A stretch of DNA of 64,000 bases from Alistipes muris (GTDB taxonomy: Bacteria; Bacteroidota; Bacteroidia; Bacteroidales; Rikenellaceae), in assembly GCF_943193205.1 (NCBI RefSeq), contig NZ_CALPDD010000012.1:1-64000 (forward strand). Reading direction: 5' to 3'. This document shows, one piece after another, positions 49,662 to 59,137 of this stretch; the first letter of the stretch is position 1, and each line of letters opens with the position of its first letter. The notes under the pieces were generated by a model. That model did no database searches and was not told where the DNA came from. It was given only the letters and a program-made list of their open reading frames with translations. Made by a program: the position numbers and the translations under genes.

Positions 49662-50870
49662 ATGAATATTCTTCGCAAACGGTTTCTTGCCCATGTGGCG
49701 CAGACGTCGCTTTCGCCGATGCTGGTAGAGGTGGCGCGGGCCGAGGGCACGTTTTTCTATACGCCCGAGGGCAAACCCTATTACGACTTGGTGGCCGGAG
49801 TGTCGGTCAGCAACGTAGGGCATGCCAATCCTGCCGTTGTCAAGGCCGTGCAGGAGCAGGCTGCGCGCTACATGCACGTGATGGTCTATGGCGAGCTGGT
49901 CGAAACGCCGCAGGTGGAGTATGCCGCCCGTATCGCGTCGCTGCTGCCCGGCGGGCTCGAAAGCGTCTACTTCGTCAACTCGGGGGCCGAGGCGGTCGAG
50001 GGGGCGTTGAAGCTGGCCAAGCGTTTCACCGGGCGCACGGAGCTGATTTCGATGCGCCGGGCCTATCATGGCTCGACCCACGGGGCCATGAGCATGATGG
50101 GGGCGCCCGAGGGCGAGGAGTGGAAGAATGCGTTCCGCCCGCTGCTGCCCGATGTGCAGTCCATCGAATTCAACGATTTCGGCGAGCTGGCGCGGATCAC
50201 GACCCGCACGGCCTGCGTGCTGGCCGAACCCGTGCAGGGCGAAGCCGGGGTGCGGCCGCCTGCGCCCGGTTACCTCGAAGCCCTGCGCAGGCGCTGCGAC
50301 GAGGTGGGGGCGCTGCTCGTGTTCGACGAAATCCAGACGGGAATGGGGCGCACGGGCGCCATGTTCGCCATGCAGAAATATGGCGTCGTGCCCGACATCG
50401 TTTGCCTGGCCAAGGCGTTCGGCGGCGGGATGCCCCTGGGGGCATTCGTGGCGCGGCACGAAATCATGGATACGTTGCAGACCGACCCTGTGCTGGGCCA
50501 TATCACCACGTTCGGCGGCCACCCGGTCTGCTGTGCGGCAGGTCTGGCGGCACTCGATTATTTGCTGGAACACCGCGTTGTGGAGGAAGTCGAGCGCAAG
50601 GGTGCGCTCTACGAAGAGTTGCTTGCCGACCATCCGGCCGTGCGCGGCATCCGTCGTTCGGGGCTGTTGCTGGCCGTCGAGCTGGGGGCTTCCGAACCGC
50701 TTTACCGCCTGATGGAGCTCTTCAAGGAGGCGGGCATCATGAGCGACTGGTTCCTCTATTGCGACACGGCGTTCCGCATTTCGCCGCCGCTGACCATTTC
50801 CGAGAGCGAGATCCGCGACAGCGCTGCGCTGATACGGCAGTGCCTGGATGAATTAAAAATGAAAAATTAA
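49662..50870 (+). CDS. Class III PLP-dependent aminotransferase
   Basis: 402 residues. PLP lysine in IVCLAKAFGGGMPLGAF, and the family blocks YFVNSGAEAVEGALKLAKRF, AYHGSTHGAMSMMG and LLVFDEIQTGMGRTG. This is the ornithine/acetylornithine-aminotransferase subgroup; the exact amine is not clear and no arginine-pathway genes are near. The last six codons and the stop come from the AT-rich repeat (reading ELKMKN), so the C-terminus has been rewritten by the repeat. Confidence 0.9.
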   Translation: MNILRKRFLAHVAQTSLSPMLVEVARAEGTFFYTPEGKPYYDLVAGVSVSNVGHANPAVVKAVQEQAARYMHVMVYGELVETPQVEYAARIASLLPGGLESVYFVNSGAEAVEGALKLAKRFTGRTELISMRRAYHGSTHGAMSMMGAPEGEEWKNAFRPLLPDVQSIEFNDFGELARITTRTACVLAEPVQGEAGVRPPAPGYLEALRRRCDEVGALLVFDEIQTGMGRTGAMFAMQKYGVVPDIVCLAKAFGGGMPLGAFVARHEIMDTLQTDPVLGHITTFGGHPVCCAAGLAALDYLLEHRVVEEVERKGALYEELLADHPAVRGIRRSGLLLAVELGASEPLYRLMELFKEAGIMSDWFLYCDTAFRISPPLTISESEIRDSAALIRQCLDELKMKN

Positions 50871-50882
50871 GAATTAAAAATC
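50850..50882. repeat. AT-rich repeat forming the aminotransferase 3' end
   Basis: A copy of the AATTAAAAATGAAAAATTAAG family. It overlaps the last codons and stop of the aminotransferase gene. Confidence 0.75.
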
Positions 50883-51100
50883 AGGAAGTTACGCCCGGTT
50901 TTACGCTCCCTGTGCCTTTTGTTGCTCCGAGGAGCAAGGCGGATTCGTATTGCTTTTATGAAATTCGCCTTTCAGGCGGGCGGGCCGCAGCCTCTCCCGG
51001 CGGAGGCCCGCAAGCATCCGGCTGCCGCCGGGCGTGCTCCGCAGGCTCCGGCCCGAATTCCCGGTATCCCGTCATTGCGAGGGACGCTGCGACGACGGTG

Positions 51101-51946
51101 CTATTCCTCCGCAAAGGCCTTGAGGGCGGCGATTTCGGCGGCCCAGCGGCTTTCGTCGGGCGTTTCGAGAATCAGCGGAATGCCGTCGAAACGGCTGTCG
51201 CGGGCGATGTAGCGGAAGCACTCCCAGCCTATTTTGCCGTCGCCCAGCGGGGCATGGCGGTCGACCCGGCTGCCCAGGGGTTTCATCGCATCGTTGAGGT
51301 GCATGCCCCGCAGGTATTGCAGGCCCACTACGCGGTCGAGTTCGGCGAACGTGGCGTCGCACGCCGCGGCCGTGCGCAGGTCGTAACCCGCCGCAAAGGC
51401 GTGGCACGTGTCGATGCAGTAGCCCACGCGCGTCTTGTCCTCCACCCGCTCGATCAGATAGGCCAGGTGCTCGAACCGGAATCCTAAGTTGGAACCTTGC
51501 CCCGCCGTGTTTTCGATGACGGCCGTCACGCCGTGCGTGCGGTCGAGGGCCCGGTTGATGGATTCGGCGATGCGGTCCAGACTTTCCTGCTCGGAGATTT
51601 GTTTGAGGTGGCTCCCCGGGTGGAAGTTGAGCCGGTCGAGTCCCAGCTCCTGGCAGCGGAGCATCTCGTCGTCGAACGCCGCGCGCGACTTTTCGAGCCC
51701 CTCGGCTTCGGGATGCCCGAGGTTGATGAGGTAGGAATCGTGCGGCAGTATCTGCGCCGGGGCGTAGCCGTATTCTTCGCAGGCACGGCGGAATGCGGCG
51801 GTCTCCGCGTCGGTGAGCGGTTTGGCCATCCACTGGCGCTGGTTCTTGGTGAAAAGGGCCAGCGCCGTGGCTCCGATGGCGCGGGCATTGGCCGGGGCGT
51901 TCCATACGCCGCCCGAGGCGCTTACGTGGGCTCCGAAGAATTTCAT
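51101..51946 (-). CDS. nfo: Endonuclease IV (AP endonuclease)
   Basis: 281 residues, the normal length. This zinc enzyme cuts DNA at abasic sites in base excision repair. Visible: [79 protein letters not shown] and [20 protein letters not shown], which contain the zinc-ligand His/Asp/Glu residues. A longer start at 52207 would run antisense to the next gene's promoter and is rejected. A TATTTTTG box lies at 52019-52012. Confidence 0.95.
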   Translation of the reverse strand: MKFFGAHVSASGGVWNAPANARAIGATALALFTKNQRQWMAKPLTDAETAAFRRACEEYGYAPAQILPHDSYLINLGHPEAEGLEKSRAAFDDEMLRCQELGLDRLNFHPGSHLKQISEQESLDRIAESINRALDRTHGVTAVIENTAGQGSNLGFRFEHLAYLIERVEDKTRVGYCIDTCHAFAAGYDLRTAAACDATFAELDRVVGLQYLRGMHLNDAMKPLGSRVDRHAPLGDGKIGWECFRYIARDSRFDGIPLILETPDESRWAAEIAALKAFAEE

Positions 51947-52011
51947 TCTTGCGAGGTGAAAGGTTGAACGGTTGAAGGTGCGCAGGCTCGGTCGGGGACC
52001 TAACCTTGTTG

Positions 52012-52048
52012 CAAAAATAAGATTTCTGCAAATATTTTCATAAATTTG
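52012..52048. promoter_or_regulatory. Divergent promoters for nfo and the DUF3078 gene
   Basis: TATTTTTG on the minus strand (52019-52012) faces nfo; TAAATTTG on the plus strand (52041-52048) faces the DUF3078 gene, 28 nt before its ATG. Confidence 0.55.
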
Positions 52049-52076
52049 CGGTTGAAATTCCATCATCCCCTGTTCT

Positions 52077-53246
52077 ATGAAATTCCATTCGCTGCTTTTG
52101 CTTCTGCCGGCGCTCGCCGCGGCGCCCTCCGCTTCGGCCCAGTTTTCCATCGACGAGGTGGATGCCCGCCAGGAGAACGTGACGTTCCGCGACCCGGTCA
52201 AGTCCACGCCGGTCGACGTGGCCTATTTCAACAGGGCCCGCTACCGGGCCGAGCGGGCCGCCATCCGCAAGGAGCGCAACAAGCTGGAGTTCGGCGGCGG
52301 GCTGCAGGGCGCGCTCACCTCTTACAACGACCCTTGGATCAAGGTCTCGGGCGGTGACAACTCCATCGCGCTGATGGCCAATCTGTTTCTGAACCATACA
52401 TATACCAAGAACCTCTTTTCCGTCGAAACCAAGTTCATCGCCAAGTTCGGCTACAACCGCATGAAGGTCGAGACCAAGACCGACGACGGTTCCACTTCGA
52501 GCAACGGTGTGTGGTTCAAGAACCAGGACGAATTCGACCTCTCGGTGGCACCCTCGTTCAAGATGACGAAAAACTGGTCTTACGGAGCCATCTTCAAGTT
52601 CCGCAGCCAGTTCGCCAACGGCTACATTTCGCGTACGCAGCAGGAAGATTTCGAGCGCAAGAGCGCTTTCATGGCGCCGGGCTACCTCGACATCTCGCTC
52701 GGTATCACCTACAAGTGTCCCAAGCCCAAGTTCCCTATCGTGGTCAACATCTCGCCCATCGCCTTGAGCGCCGTTTTCGTGGAGAGCGCTCAGATTCGCG
52801 AGAACAAGTGGGACAAGAAGGAGGGTTGGCAGACCTACGGTCTGGCCGGACCCGACAAGTCGTCGAAGTACGAGGGCGGTTCTTCGGTGCAGATCGACTT
52901 CGACCGCACGTTCGGCCGCAAAGGTATCTTCCGTTACCGTACGTCGGTCTTCTCGTTCTACGGTTGGATCACCGACATCGGGCAGCGCAACAAGATTTCG
53001 GACTATTCCGACTACATGCACGCGCTCGACGAGTGGAACAACACCGAGAACGCGCCGATTTCGGCCAAGCCCAACCTGCCCATCCACCCGACCGTGCGCT
53101 GGACCAACACCATCGACATCAAGGCGACGAAGTACCTTTCCACGACGCTCAACTTCGAGCTTTACTACAACCGGGCACAAAATGTGGACGTGCAGACCAA
53201 GACGTTGCTGAGCGTCGGATTGGCCTACACTTTCAAGAATAAATAA
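52077..53246 (+). CDS. DUF3078 outer-envelope protein
   Basis: 389 residues with a signal peptide ([16 protein letters not shown]). The rest is beta-rich and aromatic, as in outer-membrane or porin-like DUF3078 proteins ([35 protein letters not shown] at the C-terminus, a typical outer-membrane beta-strand ending). Function unknown. The TAATG overlap couples it to the S41 protease gene downstream. Confidence 0.88.
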   Translation: MKFHSLLLLLPALAAAPSASAQFSIDEVDARQENVTFRDPVKSTPVDVAYFNRARYRAERAAIRKERNKLEFGGGLQGALTSYNDPWIKVSGGDNSIALMANLFLNHTYTKNLFSVETKFIAKFGYNRMKVETKTDDGSTSSNGVWFKNQDEFDLSVAPSFKMTKNWSYGAIFKFRSQFANGYISRTQQEDFERKSAFMAPGYLDISLGITYKCPKPKFPIVVNISPIALSAVFVESAQIRENKWDKKEGWQTYGLAGPDKSSKYEGGSSVQIDFDRTFGRKGIFRYRTSVFSFYGWITDIGQRNKISDYSDYMHALDEWNNTENAPISAKPNLPIHPTVRWTNTIDIKATKYLSTTLNFELYYNRAQNVDVQTKTLLSVGLAYTFKNK

Positions 53247-54874
53247 TGTACAACAATTCCATACGGACCGTTGTCTTCCCGCTGCTGCTGGCGGCCGGGG
53301 TGGTCGCCGGCGCGGCGCTGGGGCTCTATGCCGGGCGCCATTCGGGCGTGCCGCAGGCGTTTCTGCCCCAGGAGCGTGCCGACAGCAAACTCTTGCAGAC
53401 CCTTTCGCTCATCGAGAACAAGTACGTCGACCCGGTGCCGATGGATTCGCTCGCTGAGCATGTCATCCCGCTTCTGGTCGGCGAGCTCGACCCCCATTCG
53501 GTCTATATTCCCGCGGCCGAAATGGCGGCCATGAACGAGTCGCTCGAAGGCGAGTTCGACGGCATCGGCGTGGTTTTCAACATGGCGACCGACACGGTTA
53601 TCGTGCTGAACGTCATTGCGCAGGGTCCCAGCGACAAGGTTGGGGTCCGGGCGGGCGACCGCATCATCGAAATCGACGATTCGCTGGTCGCCGGGCGCAA
53701 GATTCCGCAGAACGACATCGTCAGGCGTCTGCGCGGGCCGCGCGGCACGACCGTGCGTCTCGGGTTGGAGCGGCAGCGGATTCCCGAGCTGGTGGAGGTG
53801 GAGGTCGTGCGCGGCGCCATCCCCATCAAGAGCATCGAATCGGCGTTCCGCATCGAGGGCAGCATCGGCTACATCAAGCTGGGCCAGTTCGCCCGGACCA
53901 CCGCGGTGGAGATGCGCCGGGCGCTCGCCCTTTTGCGCGCCGAGGGGGTCGACCGGCTGATTTTCGACTTGCGCGGCAATGCCGGAGGGTTCCTCGACCA
54001 GGCGATTGCCGTGGCCAACGAATTTCTCCACAAGGGGCAGCTGATTGTCTACACCGAGGACCGCAACAAGGAGCAGCTGCGCGAGTATGCCGACGGAACG
54101 GGCACCGCCCAGGAGATGGAGGTCGCGGTGCTTATCGACGAGGGGAGCGCTTCGTCGAGCGAGATTCTGGCCGGGGCGTTGCAGGACAACGACCGCGGCA
54201 CCATCGTAGGCCGCCGTTCGTTCGGCAAGGGGCTTGTGCAGCAGCAGGTTCCCTATCCCGACGGTTCGGCCCTGCGTCTGACCACGGCGCGCTACTACAC
54301 CCCTACGGGCCGTTCGATTCAGAAGCCCTATACCATCGGCCGCGATGCCGATTACGAGGAGGAGCTCTGGAACCGTTACCGCAACAACGAGTTTTTCTCG
54401 GCCGACAGCATCCGTTTCGCCGATTCGCTGCGCTTCGTCACTCCGGGCGGCAAGGTGGTCTACGGCGGCGGGGGCATCATGCCCGACTTCTTCGTCCCGG
54501 CCGACACGACCGACGTGACGGATTATTTCGTGGAGGTTGCGGGCCGCAACATTCTCTATCGCTATACCATCGAGTATGCCGACCGTCACCGCGACGCGCT
54601 CAACGCCGTGGAGACCGTCGCCCAGCTCAAGGAGCTGCTCGACAGCGACAAAACGCTGGTCAACAGCTTCATCCGCTATGCGGTCCTCAAGGGCGTCGAA
54701 CCGCAGTACGCCGAAATCGCCCGGTCGCGGCGGCTTATCGAAGCGCAGCTGAGGGCCTACATCGGGCGCAACACCAAGTTGGAAGATACGGGTTTCTACG
54801 CCAACATTTACCCTGTGGACAAGGTGATAGGGCGGGCCATCGAAATCTTAAACGACAAACAGACAGATGATTAA
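53246..54874 (+). CDS. S41-family C-terminal processing protease
   Basis: 542 residues: N-terminal signal-anchor (TVVFPLLLAAGVVAGAALGL), a PDZ domain (GIGVVFNMATDTVIVLNVIA, VRAGDRIIEIDDSLVAG) and the peptidase domain with nucleophile Ser in DEGSASSSEILAGAL and the Lys base in RRSFGKGLVQQ. CtpA-type proteases cleave periplasmic proteins at hydrophobic C-termini. It is the second gene of a three-gene operon (DUF3078, S41, small membrane protein). Confidence 0.92.
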   Translation: MYNNSIRTVVFPLLLAAGVVAGAALGLYAGRHSGVPQAFLPQERADSKLLQTLSLIENKYVDPVPMDSLAEHVIPLLVGELDPHSVYIPAAEMAAMNESLEGEFDGIGVVFNMATDTVIVLNVIAQGPSDKVGVRAGDRIIEIDDSLVAGRKIPQNDIVRRLRGPRGTTVRLGLERQRIPELVEVEVVRGAIPIKSIESAFRIEGSIGYIKLGQFARTTAVEMRRALALLRAEGVDRLIFDLRGNAGGFLDQAIAVANEFLHKGQLIVYTEDRNKEQLREYADGTGTAQEMEVAVLIDEGSASSSEILAGALQDNDRGTIVGRRSFGKGLVQQQVPYPDGSALRLTTARYYTPTGRSIQKPYTIGRDADYEEELWNRYRNNEFFSADSIRFADSLRFVTPGGKVVYGGGGIMPDFFVPADTTDVTDYFVEVAGRNILYRYTIEYADRHRDALNAVETVAQLKELLDSDKTLVNSFIRYAVLKGVEPQYAEIARSRRLIEAQLRAYIGRNTKLEDTGFYANIYPVDKVIGRAIEILNDKQTDD

Positions 54875-55160
54875 GAAACTTATCGGAATGCTCTTTTCGG
54901 CGGCCGTCATCGCCGTCTTGGTCTTCACGGTCCTCGGGCGCGACCGCTATCGTTCGATGATCGGGAACGTGGATTTTTCGCTGCCGTCGTTCATGCGTTC
55001 GCAGCCGGAAGCGGAAACGGAGCCGAAAGCCAAGGCCGCACGGAACGCCGTGGCCGCTCCGACCAAGGCTGCGGAGGAGTCCGACGCCGAGGCCGAACCC
55101 GATTATCTGGAGGAGGACGAGCTGCTTACACCCGACCTCTTTTCGTCGGACGATTATTGA
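54867..55160 (+). CDS. Small single-span membrane protein
   Basis: 97 residues: one N-terminal helix (LIGMLFSAAVIAVLVFTVLG) and a charged, acidic tail (ESDAEAEPDYLEEDELLTPD). No domain recognised. It overlaps the S41 gene by 8 nt and is probably co-expressed with it. Confidence 0.7.
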   Translation: MIKKLIGMLFSAAVIAVLVFTVLGRDRYRSMIGNVDFSLPSFMRSQPEAETEPKAKAARNAVAAPTKAAEESDAEAEPDYLEEDELLTPDLFSSDDY

Positions 55161-55201
55161 TTTCCGTTTCGTTCGCGGCCGCATATTTTTTTGCCTATTT
55201 A

Positions 55202-55232
55202 TTTGATTGCTCGCATGTATTTTTTATTTTTG
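55202..55232 (+). promoter_or_regulatory. Promoter of the fimbrial operon
   Basis: TTTG at 55202-55205, an exact 19-bp spacer, and TATTTTTG at 55225-55232, 78 nt before the first ATG. It appears fixed, with no flanking inverted repeats long enough to suggest an invertible switch. Confidence 0.7.
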
Positions 55233-55310
55233 CGGCTATAATCATTTATCCAGCGGAAAGACGACCGCCCCTGCGGGGAGGGGTTGGTGAATATCAAAGC
55301 GATAGAGGGC

Positions 55311-55895
55311 ATGAAACGTATACTCTTGTTGTTGGCGATTGCCGTGACAGGTGTTCCGCAGGAACTCTGTGCGCAAAAGGCCGCGATAAAGACGAACCTG
55401 GTTTCCGATGCTTTTCTGAATGTCAATCTTGGGGTCGAGACGGGTCTCGCTCCCAGATGGACTTTTGATCTTAGGGGAGACGTCAATGTCTGGACGCTGT
55501 CGAACGACAGGCGCTGGCGGCATTGGGCCGTGCAGCCCGAATTCCGTTATTGGTTCTGCGACCGTTTTTCCGGTCATTTCTTCGGCCTGCACACCCATGG
55601 AGGACAATACAGTATCGGAGGATTCGACGGCCGGTTCAACCTGCTGGGCACCGATGCGCGCAAGCTCAAGGACGCCCGGTTCCAGGGTTGGTTCGTGGGC
55701 GGCGGGGTCGCGTACGGCTACACGTGGATACTGGGTCTCCATTGGAACCTGGAAATGGAGGTGGGCTTCGGCTATTCTTATACCCGTTACGACCGGTTCC
55801 GGTGTTCGGGATGCGGGAAAAAGGTCGAAACGAACCGGCCGCATCATTACGTGGGGCCTACCAAGGCGGCCATTAACTTGGTTTACGTGTTTTAG
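55311..55895 (+). CDS. DUF3575 outer-membrane protein of the fimbrial locus
   Basis: 194 residues with a signal peptide (RILLLLAIAVTGVPQELCAQ). Beta-rich, with DUF3575 blocks AAIKTNLVSDAFLNVNLGVE, VQPEFRYWFCDRFSGHFFGL and TKAAINLVYVF at the C-terminus. DUF3575 proteins open many Bacteroidales fimbrial clusters; their role is not settled. It starts the operon and precedes the DUF3868-type gene by 6 nt. Confidence 0.88.
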   Translation: MKRILLLLAIAVTGVPQELCAQKAAIKTNLVSDAFLNVNLGVETGLAPRWTFDLRGDVNVWTLSNDRRWRHWAVQPEFRYWFCDRFSGHFFGLHTHGGQYSIGGFDGRFNLLGTDARKLKDARFQGWFVGGGVAYGYTWILGLHWNLEMEVGFGYSYTRYDRFRCSGCGKKVETNRPHHYVGPTKAAINLVYVF

Positions 55896-55901
55896 GGCGC
55901 A

Positions 55902-57347
55902 ATGAGCTGGAAAAGTACGATATTCATCCTTGCGGTTCTCCTGGGATCGGGAGCGGACGGCCTGGCGCAGGAGACGACCGCCATCGTCCCCGGTGTCGCC
56001 GTCGAGCATTTCAAGGTGAACCGGAACGGCAAGTATCTCACCGTGGAGTTAGGCGTGGATTTGGCCGGGCTCGACGTGGCCTCCAACCGGGCCGTGCTGC
56101 TCACGCCGCGTCTGGTCAGCGGAGCGGATTCGCTCGACCTGCCGTCGATAGGCGTATATGGACGCAGACGCTATTACTATTACATGCGCAACGGCATAAG
56201 CGACATCCTGGGCGAGCAGGAAGCTGTTTACAAGGCGTCGCGGAAGCCGGACAACATGGATTATCATCGGCTCGTCCTTTACGAAGAGTGGATGGACGGG
56301 GCCGCCCTCAAGTTCCACCGCCGCGACTTGGGGTGCTGCCATGAAACATTGGCGCAATACGAGGGCGAGCTCGGACATTACAACGAGGTCTTCTTCCCGG
56401 AGCTGGTGTTCGTGCGTCCCGAAGCCGAAATCACGAAAACCCGTTCGCTGTCGGGAGCGGCCTTCATCGACTTCCCGGTAGACCAGACCGTGATTTATAG
56501 GGGGTATCGGCGCAATGCGGCCGAGCTCGGCAAAATCAAGGCCACCATTGATTCCGTGCGCTACGACAAGGACATATCCATCGTCTCGGTGTGGCTCAAG
56601 GGCTACGCCTCGCCCGAAAGCCCCTATTGGCACAACCGGGATTTGGCGATAGGGCGCACCCGGGCGCTCAAAAGGTACATCCGGAACCTGTACCATTTCT
56701 CCGACAACCTCATTCGCACGGAATACGAGCCGGAGGACTGGAAAGGGCTGCGGCGATACGTGGAGCAGTCCGACATCGGTCATCGCCGGGAAATCCTCAG
56801 AATCATAGACAGCCGGATGAACCCGGATGCCAAGGAGGCGAAAATCAAGCGGACCTATCCCCGGCAGTACGATTTTCTGCTGTGGCATTGCTATCCGGCC
56901 TTGCGGCGTACGGAATATCGCATTGATTACAAGGTGCGCAGCTACACCGATCTGGAGGAAATCAAGCGTATCTTCGTGGAGCAGCCGTATAAGCTGAGCC
57001 TGAACGAGTTCTACCTCGTGGCCCGGACCTACGAGCCCGGCACCGCCGAATTTACCGAGGTGTTTGAAAAGGCGGTGCGTCTCTTCCCCCGCGACAAAAC
57101 CGCCAACTTGAACGCCGCGAATGCCGCCATGCGCCGGGGCAACCACGACGCGGCGCGCAGGTACCTGGCCAGGGCGGGCGATTCGGCCGAGGCGGTCTAT
57201 GCCCGCGGTGCGCTCGCCATCCGCGAGAAAGATTACGGGACGGCGGTCCTTTATCTGGAGAAAGCCGCCGGCATGGGGTTCGAGAAAGCCGCGGCGACGC
57301 TGGAGGAGCTGCGGGAAAGAAAAGGATACAAACAATATATCGAATAG
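55902..57347 (+). CDS. DUF3868/OmpA-like fimbrial accessory protein
   Basis: 481 residues with a signal peptide (TIFILAVLLGSGADGLAQE). N-terminal domain VAVEHFKVNRNGKYLTVELG and LSGAAFIDFPVDQTVIYRGY fit DUF3868. An OmpA-like segment follows (WLKGYASPESPYWHNRDLAI, about residue 230-250), and the C-terminus has TPR-like repeats (NAANAAMRRGNHDAARRYLA). It may anchor the pilus assembly to peptidoglycan; this is inferred from domain type. Confidence 0.87.
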   Translation: MSWKSTIFILAVLLGSGADGLAQETTAIVPGVAVEHFKVNRNGKYLTVELGVDLAGLDVASNRAVLLTPRLVSGADSLDLPSIGVYGRRRYYYYMRNGISDILGEQEAVYKASRKPDNMDYHRLVLYEEWMDGAALKFHRRDLGCCHETLAQYEGELGHYNEVFFPELVFVRPEAEITKTRSLSGAAFIDFPVDQTVIYRGYRRNAAELGKIKATIDSVRYDKDISIVSVWLKGYASPESPYWHNRDLAIGRTRALKRYIRNLYHFSDNLIRTEYEPEDWKGLRRYVEQSDIGHRREILRIIDSRMNPDAKEAKIKRTYPRQYDFLLWHCYPALRRTEYRIDYKVRSYTDLEEIKRIFVEQPYKLSLNEFYLVARTYEPGTAEFTEVFEKAVRLFPRDKTANLNAANAAMRRGNHDAARRYLARAGDSAEAVYARGALAIREKDYGTAVLYLEKAAGMGFEKAAATLEELRERKGYKQYIE

Positions 57348-57372
57348 TTTTTTTTCAAAAACAAGTGTAGTA

Positions 57373-59073
57373 ATGAAACTCTCGGGTTTATTGGGGTGCC
57401 TGGCCGCCGTGGCGGCGTTCTGCGCCTGTTCTGAAAAAGAAATGCCGGGCGGTGCGAACGATTCGGAGGACAGCGGCCGTTTCCTGGCTGTCGAAATGGC
57501 GAATCCGGTAACGAAAAAAGCGTTGGCCGACGATTACGAAACCGGTTCGGACGCTGAGGACAAGGTCTATTCTCTGAGGCTTTATTTCTTCGACAGCGCC
57601 GGTCAGGCGGCTGCGGTAAGTCCCGGTGCGACCGTCAATTATGTGGATTGTCCGGAGGTCGGAGACCCGAAGGGCGCGGACGCCGCGGAGAAGAAGCTGC
57701 AGGCCGTTGTCATGGTCAGTACGGGTACGGCCAGCATCAGCAGCCTGGTCGCCGTCGCCAATTACGAAATCGCCGGGCTCGGAACCGAGGCTCTCTCCCT
57801 CGCGGAGCTGTGTCGGAAAATCGGCGCCTACGATTCGCCGCAGAAAGAGAACGGGGCCGACCCGCATTTTCTGATGACGAGTTCTTCGTATGCCGGGGCA
57901 GAGGGGTTGGTCGTCGTGACCGAAATAAAGCCGTCGCATCTTTGCGAGACGGAGGAGCTGGCCAAGGAAAATCCCATAGTCGTTCATATAGAGCGCGTTG
58001 TGGCCAAAACAAGGTTGAGGACTGCATGGACCGGCGGCATCGTCACGAAAGGCGGGGTGATCTACAACGGCCAAACCTATGTGGCGGTGGCGCTGAAAGA
58101 CCACAGCGGCCAGGAAATCAAGTCCGGCGGCAATCAGGTCTACGCCCTCTTTACCGCATGGGACGTTACCGGCACGGTCGACAACTCCTACCTTTTCAAG
58201 AAAGTCAATACCCCGGCCGCCTGGAACTTAGGCTGGATTTGGAACAATTCCGACTTCTTCCGCTCCTATTGGGCCATGAACCCCGACCGGGTGACGCTCG
58301 GATATGTCAGGTATAGCGACATCGCGCAGGAGGTCGGGCCCAAGGGTGCCGCCTATTGTCTCGAAAACGCCGCCGACAATTTCAGCGACGGAACCAAGAG
58401 CAGCTACGACCCTGCCGCGCAGACCAGCAACCGCACGCAGGCAATCATTGCGGCCGTGTTGGTGACCGTCGACGGCAACAACCAGGCAACTCCGGTCGAC
58501 CTGGCCAGATGGGCGGGTATGGATTACACGGAAGCGGGTGCGAAGACCGCCATGCTGAACACCGTGTCGACGGATATTTATGTAAAGGAGGGAAGCGGTT
58601 TCGTTTCCATCAAGCCGGAGCACGTGCGGTTCGTCACTGCTACGGCCGCGGGGATGGCCGACGACAGTTCGGAGGAGAGCCCCCGATACTTGAGCTGCCT
58701 GCAGCTGACCGACGCGGCCAGGAGCCTGCAGTTTTATGCAAGCGCTTCGGATGCCGCCACGCTGACAGGCAGCCAGGTCGACGGCATGCTCAAAGAGATA
58801 CCCGGGGCCAAAGTCTGGAAGTCCGGCCTGACCTATTATTATACGGACATCCGGCATCTGGGTGCGGCCGAGACCAAGGGCCTTTACGGCGTGGTGCGCA
58901 ACCACATCTACGACGTCAATATCAACAGCGTGGTCGGTCTGGGCACTCCGGTCTATGACCCCGACGAGGTGATTGTCCCGCAAAAGCCGGACAAGGACGA
59001 AACGTACATCGCCGCAGAAGTCAAAATCCTCGCATGGAGGGTGGTCGACAACGACACCGATTTGGAGTGGTAA
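57373..59073 (+). CDS. Mfa1-type major fimbrillin
   Basis: 566 residues, a lipoprotein (AAVAAFCACSEKE around residue 18-20). It matches the Mfa1/FimA family of type V pilins, which are exported as lipoproteins, cleaved after an Arg/Lys and polymerised by strand exchange. The C-terminal part resembles P. gingivalis Mfa1 (VVRNHIYDVNINSVVGLGTP and VKILAWRVVDNDTDLEW). The mature subunit would begin after a trypsin-like site such as NPVTKKALADD (about residue 50). It is the structural subunit expected of this locus. Confidence 0.88.
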   Translation: MKLSGLLGCLAAVAAFCACSEKEMPGGANDSEDSGRFLAVEMANPVTKKALADDYETGSDAEDKVYSLRLYFFDSAGQAAAVSPGATVNYVDCPEVGDPKGADAAEKKLQAVVMVSTGTASISSLVAVANYEIAGLGTEALSLAELCRKIGAYDSPQKENGADPHFLMTSSSYAGAEGLVVVTEIKPSHLCETEELAKENPIVVHIERVVAKTRLRTAWTGGIVTKGGVIYNGQTYVAVALKDHSGQEIKSGGNQVYALFTAWDVTGTVDNSYLFKKVNTPAAWNLGWIWNNSDFFRSYWAMNPDRVTLGYVRYSDIAQEVGPKGAAYCLENAADNFSDGTKSSYDPAAQTSNRTQAIIAAVLVTVDGNNQATPVDLARWAGMDYTEAGAKTAMLNTVSTDIYVKEGSGFVSIKPEHVRFVTATAAGMADDSSEESPRYLSCLQLTDAARSLQFYASASDAATLTGSQVDGMLKEIPGAKVWKSGLTYYYTDIRHLGAAETKGLYGVVRNHIYDVNINSVVGLGTPVYDPDEVIVPQKPDKDETYIAAEVKILAWRVVDNDTDLEW

Positions 59074-59137
59074 TTACAGGAGAGGGCGGTGGAGCGCGTG
59101 TGGCGGCCGCGGTTTCCTTGAAAATTTCAGTATCAGG

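Noticed and set aside
55161..55310. Invertible promoter in front of the fimbrial operon
   Set aside because: Only 6-bp inverted matches (TTTCCG/CGGAAA) flank the promoter, too short to propose a recombinase-driven switch.
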